Made by a program: the position numbers and the translations under genes
In this document: piece after piece, positions 7,136-12,500 of the stretch
How positions within the stretch are numbered: the stretch's first letter is position 1
Layout: each line of letters begins with the position of its first letter
Source of the DNA: Zygnema cylindricum
Taxonomy: Eukaryota; Streptophyta; Zygnematophyceae; Zygnematales; Zygnemataceae
DNA: 12,500 bases
Reading direction: 5' to 3'
Assembly (NCBI GenBank): GCA_037447655.1
Contig: JBBHKE010003159.1
Coordinates: 1-12,500 of the forward strand
Notes under the pieces: model-generated
What the model was told of the DNA's origin: nothing
Database searches by the model: none
The model's input: only the letters and a program-made list of their open reading frames with translations

Positions 7136-8244
7136 CTAGTGTGTCCTCGTTTCTCACAAATGTCACACTGTTTGCTCTTGTCTGGGCATTCAAATGAGCC
7201 ATGCCCAGTCTCATTACAATCGTAACATGTCGTCTGAGAAGTATTCCGTAGATATGAGCCTCTCTTTGGGCCCTGTGACATGCCTCTTCGTTCACGAGGT
7301 CCACCTCCTCTCCCCTTAGATCTCCTAAAGTTGTAAGCTCCTCCGTCATCCTCCTCCTGATAACTCGGATAAGATGACCCTTTATTTTCTTCTTTCGATG
7401 TTGCCTTCTCCTTCTCCGTACTCTTCAAGTGGTTGATAGCGTAGCCATTGTCGGTTTCTCTCGCCCCTTGATGACCTCCTTTGCTACCGCAAACTTGCTT
7501 GGAAGACCCCTCATGAAGACAAACAACCTATCTTTTTCTGTAGGGAAGTTATTGAGTGAGTTAAGTTGTTCTATGATAACATTAAACCTTTTGACTACAT
7601 CATCAATGGACTCATTCTCCTTCATTCTAAACCCAATATACTTCTCAAAGAGATAATTTTCATTTGCCTCAAATCCTTTTTCAAACGCATTTTGCAAAGC
7701 AATCCAACAATCATAACCCCTATCATGAGTTAGAAGATGTTCATACATAGAACTAGTACAACTTTGTATTAGTGCGGTGGAGGCCGCCATATCTTTCTTG
7801 TCCCACTTGTTTGCTCTGGCTGGATCCTCGGAAGGATCCGGTCGTGTTTCTTCCCCGATAACGATGTCCCAAAGTTTTCTCGGTGTGAATGTTCCTCGAA
7901 TATATCTCTTCCAATTTGCATAGTTGGAACCCGTGAAGACAATGGTCTTATTAAACACTTTAATATCATCATCGTCGCCCTCATATTCCTCATAAAGTTT
8001 AGATTTCCCCTTTTTTCCTTTTATTTTATTTGAATTGTGTGAGTCTCCACTTACACTTCCATCTTTATCATCTCCTTGTTTTGAGAAACTCCTGAAAGCG
8101 TTCAAACATTCCCTCGTCCATCTTCACATTTTTCTCCCCCCATTCGTCAAACTTGTCCTATTGTGTCCTTGTAATTCCACCTCCACTAACTCCCCCACTA
8201 GCTCCTCCACTAGGTTCCACCAGGGATTTCCCTTTCTCCGCCAT
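7133..8244 (-). pseudogene. Body B gag (capsid plus CCHC nucleocapsid), broken
   Basis: Begins at the ATG 8244-8242 (MAEKGKSLVEP, Gly/Ser-rich), 25 bases inside the primer site. A TAG near 8167 and a frame change near 8060 lead into the long capsid part (8105-7425). That part contains FTGSNYANWKRYIRGTF, CWIALQNAFEKG, a central SIDDVVKRFNVI and MRGLPSKF, all typical of UBN2/DUF4219-like copia Gag. After a TGA at 7427-7425 the next frame carries an Arg/Gly-rich stretch and two zinc knuckles. The first is C-X2-C-X4-H-X4-C; the second has only three residues between His and the last Cys in the present frame, and the frame breaks exactly there. Gag forms the virus-like particle and binds element RNA. 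This copy cannot make a full product. Confidence 0.88.
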
Positions 8245-8268
8245 ACCGGCAAGCGATGCCAATAACCC

Positions 8269-8280
8269 GCTCCGATACCA
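8269..8280 (-). promoter_or_regulatory. Primer binding site of body B, one mismatch
   Basis: Minus strand TGGTATCGGAGC, three bases from the CA end of the LTR at 8284. It differs at one position from the initiator tRNA-Met site TGGTATCAGAGC found at 5238-5249. Confidence 0.8.
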
Positions 8281-8283
8281 AAT

Positions 8284-8788
8284 GTAAGAAAACAAGCCAA
8301 ACAATGTATACACAACAAAGAAAGTTTTGCTCCAAAATTCAATATATTAAATACAACCAAAGTACAAATCTCCTTTAGCTGCTGATCTCTCTACACCTCC
8401 AGAATAATCTGCGCCTCCAAAAAGATAGATAAACCACTAAGTCCCAACAATTAGATATATGTACACAACTAGAAAGTGTAATAGTACACGCGCCGAAATA
8501 TACGACCGACAACTGCGAACCGGCTTGAACTACACGGTACGACTGGAAAAGTCAACCGTGAACCGACTTGAACTACACGATACGACTAGACTTTACGTGG
8601 ACCAAAACGACCAAATAATTTCCACGTCACTTGTACGGTACGACCATAACTTAAGCGAAACGAAACGAACATTCAATTTCTACGTCACTTCAAATATCTA
8701 GCGACAAAACTACTTCGTCGCTGGTCGTCGCTACTTAGCTACGAGAATGTCTCGTCACTAAATGAGTTCTCAGAACTTAATCCTAACA
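8284..8788 (-). mobile_element. LTR shared by copia bodies B and C
   Basis: 505 bp with minus-strand borders TGTTAGGATTAAG...TTTTCTTACA. Upstream on the minus strand is a polypurine tract (8789-8799), the mark of a 3' LTR. Immediately downstream is a primer site (8269-8280), the mark of a 5' LTR. One LTR therefore serves as the 3' LTR of body C and the 5' LTR of body B. It matches the solo LTR at 4386-4891 end to end at about 93%. A TATA-like run lies near 8451-8462 (minus strand). Confidence 0.92.
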
Positions 8789-8799
8789 TTCCCCCTCTT
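8789..8799 (-). promoter_or_regulatory. Polypurine tract of body C
   Basis: Minus strand AAGAGGGGGAA directly abuts the TG end of the LTR at 8788. It is the RNase-H-resistant primer for plus-strand DNA synthesis in LTR retrotransposons. About 47 bp separate it from the pol stop at 8847. Confidence 0.85.
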
Positions 8800-8846
8800 A
8801 CCGAGAGACTCAAAGCCCGCTCTTACTCCATGCCCACTAACTTCTT

Positions 8847-9252
8847 TCACATTTCATATACTTCCTTCAATGCTGCTTTGGTTAACATATCATCACCTTG
8901 CTCTTGTGTAGGTACAAACACAAATTCAACTTTTTTTTTCGAAACTAAATCTCGAACAAAATGCCATTGAATTTTAATGTGCTTTGTGCGTTATGAAAAA
9001 TAGGATTTTTACTAAGTGCAATGGAAGACATGTTATCACTTATTATTTGCATGCATTTTGTTTTCACTCCAACCTCCGATAGAAATTCCTTAATCCACAC
9101 GGCATTCTTCGCAGCATGACATTCGGCCATATACTCCGCCTCCGTAGATGAGAGTGCCACAGTAGGTTGCAACCGGGAATTCCACGAGATGGCTCCTCCT
9201 GCAAGTAAAAACACATATCCTTACGTGGACAAACACATATCCTTACGTGGAC
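8847..9252 (-). pseudogene. Body C RNase H (broken)
   Basis: Contains the copia RNase H signature GGAISWNSRLQPTVALSSTEAEYMA (about 9197-9120), then WIKEFLSEVGV and ISDNMSSIALSKNP. A frameshift near 8975 moves the C-terminal part (QWHFVRDLVSKKK, VPTQEQGDDMLTKA) into another frame, which ends at TGA 8849-8847. An exact 22-bp tandem duplication (9209-9252) shifts the upstream frame, disconnecting it from RT. RNase H degrades the RNA template during reverse transcription. Glu and Asp catalytic motifs (STEAEY, ISDN) are still readable, but the gene is not. Confidence 0.88.
9209..9252. repeat. Exact 22-bp tandem duplication in RNase H
   Basis: AAACACATATCCTTACGTGG plus AC occurs at 9209-9230 and 9231-9252 without mismatch. 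22 is not a multiple of three, so it adds a frameshift. Confidence 0.95.
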
Positions 9253-10250
9253 CTTCCTGTATCATGGTCCCCTCCATAGTCGGCATCACAATAGCCATAA
9301 CAGCTCAAGCTCTCATTTTTCTATAAACAATTCCAAGACTAAGGGTTCCAGCCAAATATCTAAAGATTCTTTTCACTACCTCCCAATGTACCCTTTTCGG
9401 ATTACTACAATACCGACTAACCACACTCACTGCGGCACTAATGTTTGGCCTTGTTCCGACACTCAAATACATCAAGCTTTTGGCCGCCTCCTTATACGGA
9501 GATTCAACCTCGAGACTTTAAACAAAGTTAGAATGCTTGTCACGAGGATCAAGAGGAGTTCCAAGTGGCTTACAATCTAAAAACCCAAATCTTTCTAATA
9601 CCTCTTTTGCATATTGTTCTTAGTTTAACTTAATATCCTCGTTCCTCCTCTGTATCTGAATTCCCACAATGTATTGTGCATCCCCTAAGTCTGTAATTCG
9701 AAAAAAAAAAAAAACAATTTTTATTCTCCAAGTAACTCCAAGTTTTGAAAGATGGAAATAAAGTCATCGGCGTATACATTAAAGATTATCATGTTCCAAC
9801 CTTCTCCCCGAATATACACTCCACAATCTGCAGTAAGCCTTTTAAATCCCAAAATTAGTAAAATCTTGTGATCTTATGGTTTCATGTTCTCGGTGCCTGC
9901 TTTAAACCATACCTTACCATTCTTTCCATTCTTTCCAGGAACTCTTTTTGGAATTTTCATATTTACCTCCTCATCTAATTCACCATTTAAAAAGGTCGTC
10001 TCTTGGAATTTTCATATTTACCTCCTCATCTAATTCACCATTTAAAAAGGTCGTCTCTACATCCATCTGTTGGATGTGCATTCCTTCCGCCGCCGCCATT
10101 ACAATAATTCCACGTAATAAATCAAACTTAGAGCAAAAGTCTCTGATTAATCAATCCCATGATCTGTTGAAAGCCCTTACATACTAACCGTGCCTTATAC
10201 TTAAGAATTTCTCCCGAAGCTCTCGTCTTTGTCTTAAAAATCCACTTATC
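9253..10250 (-). pseudogene. Body C reverse transcriptase (heavily decayed)
   Basis: Copia RT motifs can be followed in order on the minus strand through several frames: KWIFKTK and ARLVCKGFQQ (about 10249-10163), QMDVETTFLNGEL (about 10068-10030), the catalytic YADD (9774-9763, where YVDD is usual in copia), ITDLGDAQYIVG (about 9695-9660), TPLDPRDKHS, SLMYLSVGTRPNI and RVHWEVVKRIFRYLAGT (about 9395-9345). Multiple stops and shifts interrupt it, including a 14-base A run (9702-9715) and an exact 55-bp duplication at 9948. RT copies element RNA into DNA. No functional product is possible. Domain identity is firm because motif order and spacing follow the family. Confidence 0.85.
9948..10057. 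repeat. Exact 55-bp tandem duplication in RT
   Basis: 9948-10002 and 10003-10057 are identical, from TTGGAATTTTCATATTTACC to AAAGGTCGTCTC. The unit covers the coding of the conserved FLNGELDEE region, so that motif appears twice; 55 is 1 modulo 3, so it also breaks the frame. Confidence 0.97.
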
Positions 10251-10663
10251 GCCTTTTTACCAACCGGTAAATCTACTTCTTCAAAACACCCATTTGATTA
10301 TACAAAATTAAATTCTTTGATAAACGTATGTTTCCACTTCTCTTCCCGTTCGTCCGAGTCTCGAGCCTCTTGATATGATTGAGGATCGGCCGGACGATTT
10401 TTCTACAATTGCCTTTCATAAGAGGAAATATTCCGCCCTTCTTTCTCTAATTTGAGATATTGCCCTCTAGTAGCTGGTTTGCTTTTTATACGATTGTCCA
10501 GGTGAGAATCATTCTAATGCCTTTCCTTTAGTTGATCTCTTACTTCTCCGTAAGTCTACAGCAAATTCTTTATCCGAATCACAGTATCCTCTTTCTCTAG
10601 GGGTGTCTCTTCTGATGTCACGTTGTCAGTGCGAGTGGGTGATTCTCTGATGACCTTGTCTCC
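10251..10663 (-). pseudogene. Body C linker between integrase and RT (decayed)
   Basis: Out-of-frame remnants of the hydrophilic spacer that separates integrase from RT in copia polyproteins. Lys/Arg/Glu-rich words such as KRSTKG and REEKWKHTFIKEF can be picked out, but no single frame stays open. The integrase frame stops at its right edge (10664). Confidence 0.6.
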
Positions 10664-11812
10664 TTATGATTCGGTGCTGCTAAGCTTATGTGTCGAAACT
10701 TTCTCTAAATGTTTCTCTACAAATCGCACATTTTTCTTTGTCCCTACCTCCATCAAAACTTCTTCCTCTTCCTCCTCCTCTCCAGTGAACTTTTCACAAT
10801 GACTCTCCTCCTCATAATCTTGAGCTCGTTTGGACTCATTAGCTCCTTTCATTTTCCATTCCAATTTCTCATTAAACTCCTCATTTCTAGACTCTTTAAC
10901 CCTTCTAGTAACTTGGTTATAAATCCTATAGTGCATTGAGTTCTCAATATATCCCACAAAATATCCTTCCCATGACCGTGCAGCAAATTTTCCCTCCCGA
11001 TTTCTTTCCTCTATGTATCCCATAGCCTCACATCCCCAAATCCTTAAGTGTTTTACCGTAGGTATTTGTCCACTCCAAAGTTCCTCTGGTGTTTTGTTGC
11101 CCAAAGCGGAGTTTATTCTCCTATTAGTAACATGGTTAGCCACCCTGATTGCTTCTCCCCAAAAACGATGTGTGAGTTTCGTCGTATGGAGCATGGCTTG
11201 CACCATCTCTTGCAATGTCTGATTCTTCCTCTCTGGTGGTCCATTCGATTGTGGGGAATAAGGAGCTGTGAACTGTTGCTTAATCCCCATCTCGTTACAA
11301 TATTCAACGAAAGCAAGAAATTCACCTCCACAGTCTGAGCGTACCGCCTTTACCTGCCTCCCACTTTCCCTCTTAGCCATAACCACAAAGTCTTTAAATG
11401 TTTCTAGAGCGTCTGACTTAGCTTTTAAAAGATACACCCATGTCTTCCAACTAAAGTCATCAACTATCTCCATAATGTATATATTTTTTCCAATGGTTTC
11501 TAGATGTGTGTCCCCACAAAGATCTACATGGACTAGATCTAGAGGGGCATTCGCTTTGAATTGAAGACCTTTCACCGGATGAGACTTCCTTTTATGCTTC
11601 CCTTTTGTGCATCCAACACATCCAATGACCTTCTCTCCTCTCGCCACGTCTAATCCTCGAACCACACCATGACGAATCATCTCTTTAATATTACTCTCTG
11701 AAGTGTGACACATGCGATGGTGCCACAACGTGAGGTCTTCCTTGTTGACCTCTTCCGAATAGAGATGACCTTCTTCATCCGCCGTCCTATTTTCTGGTTT
11801 CCTCCAAATCAA
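10664..11812 (-). pseudogene. Body C integrase, long open frame without own start
   Basis: An open frame of 382 codons that starts at a frame break, not at a Met. Residues 30-68 hold the zinc-binding gag-pre-integrase module (H31-X4-H36, C65-X2-C68). The rve core (about 90-250) keeps all three acidic residues: D97 (VHVDLCG), D160 (RSDCGGEF) and E194 (PPERKN). D160 and E194 are separated by 33 residues instead of the usual 35; the loop before YC is two residues short, and the SNGPPER motif differs from the common QNGVAER. The C-terminal region (HLRIWGCEAMGYI, GYFVGYIENSMHYRIY) is the usual post-core domain, followed by an acidic tail. Integrase joins element DNA to the chromosome. This is the best preserved part of the array, but it cannot be made without frameshifting. 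Confidence 0.88.
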
Positions 11813-12402
11813 CCATTTTGCATATTTTCAGTCACGATGCCGTCTGCAAATGGTCCTGTTTTACTACTCAAAATGATTCTACCTCTTTCCAGGCATGTGG
11901 CTCTTCCTCCTTTCTTCTGAAGTTGTGGGACACTTAAGAGATTAATGCACCCTCCCGGATTATAAAGCACATTGTTGAAGCGTACTCTATTGACTCTAGT
12001 TTTCCCTTCCCTATCTTGTGTCGGTAGATCCAACCGTACTGTTCCCAGTGTGTCGATGACCATCATCGAACCATTAGCCACTATGATGGATTTTGGTATA
12101 GTGAGTTTTCTAATGTCAGTGAATAGTCCTGGATCTGAACACACGTGATGTATAGCACCTGTGTTTATGATCCAATTGTTAAATTTTCCCTTACTCTCTT
12201 TGCCTCGTGTGTGAAATAGGATATCCTTCTTCTTTTCCTGTGATTCCTCGATAAGTGAAACGAAAAATTCTTGATCCTGTCCCATCGGCCCATCCTCAAG
12301 AAAGTCCTCTCTACCTGATGAGTTACTTCCACTTCCTCCACTTCCTCCTCCTCTAAACTCTCCCCCACTGCGACTGTTTCCCTTGTTTTGATAACACAAC
12401 GA
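11809..12402 (-). pseudogene. Body C protease with lost catalytic Asp
   Basis: Near-identical to the body B protease region, with the same TGA at its end (11811-11809) and the same frame offsets at both ends. The active site reads NNWIINTGAIHHVC: the Asp codon GAC is AAC (12163-12165) and the next codon is ACA, giving N-T-G in place of D-S-G. Asp at this position is the catalytic residue of retroelement aspartic proteases, so this copy should be inactive even if translated. The rest of the domain matches body B. Confidence 0.9.
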
Positions 12403-12500
12403 CTAGTGTGTCCTCGTTTCTCACAAATGTCACACTGTTTGCTCTTGTCTGGGCATTCAAATGAGCCATGCCCAGTCTCATTACAATCGTAACATGTCGT
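12403..12500 (-). pseudogene. Body C Gag zinc-knuckle end (partial)
   Basis: The window edge cuts into Gag at the first zinc knuckle (TTCYDCNETGHGSFEC), followed by the second (CDICEKRGHTSRC). It is identical base for base to body B at 7136-7233, including the break immediately after the second knuckle. The rest of gag lies beyond the window. Confidence 0.85.

Larger units (their letters stand above)
6151..8283 (-). mobile_element. Copia body B (partial): PBS, gag, protease, truncated integrase
   Basis: Read on the minus strand from the LTR at 8284-8788: primer site, gag, protease and the first third of integrase, then an abrupt end at 6151. At 6151-7233 it matches body C at 11418-12500 at a constant 5267-bp offset with 28 substitutions and no net indel (counted by eye). 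Integrase beyond about residue 132, RT, RNase H and a 3' LTR are all missing. Across the junction lies the unrelated plus-strand retroelement. Confidence 0.9.
8789..12500 (-). mobile_element. Copia body C (runs off the right edge)
   Basis: Minus-strand order: Gag zinc knuckle (entering at 12500), protease, integrase, RT, RNase H, polypurine tract, LTR. Protease-integrase-RT-RNase H is the diagnostic Ty1/copia order. From the 5267-bp offset to body B, its own 5' LTR is predicted at about 13551-14055, outside the window; the predicted unit (LTR plus body) is 5267 bp, normal for copia. It is dead through decay of RT and RNase H and loss of the protease Asp. Confidence 0.92.

Noticed and set aside
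7085-7140. Programmed -1 frameshift between Gag and protease
   Set aside because: No canonical slippery heptamer was found at the break, and a one-base loss explains the missing residue in the second zinc knuckle. Kept only as an alternative to test.
6438-8265. Plus-strand frames of 70-76 codons within copia body B
   Set aside because: Shadows of the minus-strand gag, protease and integrase coding, which has clear family motifs.
8284-8788. Two separate nested elements each with its own LTR here
   Set aside because: Only one LTR copy is present between the polypurine tract and the primer site, with no target duplication between them.

Overview
The window is repeat-dominated nuclear DNA from a eukaryote. 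No intact host gene, rRNA or tRNA could be recognised. The best guess for the source is a plant or other streptophyte: the LTR retrotransposons are Ty1/copia-type with initiator-tRNA-Met-like primer sites and a UBN2/DUF4219-like Gag, and the hAT-like DNA carries CGGTCGGT/ACCGACCG subterminal motifs like those of maize Ac. This host assignment is inference; the host could be an alga or another lineage.

Layout, left to right. 82-304 is a fold-back MITE with TA ends. 305-1367 is unassigned DNA with a 91-bp tandem duplication. 1368-2220 is a cluster of hAT-like termini, including a 128-bp inverted repeat whose two element ends face each other across 30 bp. 2220-3850 is probably a decayed hAT element: it holds a broken BED zinc finger and ends in a TATCGG-rich block with a perfect 21-bp hairpin. 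4386-4891 is a solo LTR of the copia family that fills the right half of the window. 5010-5249 is an unrelated plus-strand 226-bp LTR with a primer binding site. It is followed by a leader and a purine-rich, broken reading frame that stops abruptly at 6150.

6151-12500 is minus-strand copia DNA. One LTR (8284-8788) has a polypurine tract on one side and a primer binding site on the other, so it is shared by two element bodies. Body B (8283 to 6151) keeps gag, protease and the start of integrase. Body C (8789 to beyond 12500) has, read leftward from the window's right edge, the Gag zinc knuckle, protease, a complete-looking integrase, a decayed RT and RNase H, then the polypurine tract. B and C align at a constant offset of 5267 bp with no net indel over 1083 bp. 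Both bodies are defective: they share two frameshifts, B also has nonsense codons, and C has lost its protease catalytic Asp and carries frameshifting tandem duplications in RT and RNase H.

The main points of interest are the shared-LTR tandem array, the uneven divergence between its two bodies, the head-to-head hAT ends, and the recurrence of two-copy tandem duplications (22 to 125 bp) across unrelated sequence. Nothing here looks like a new functional gene system.
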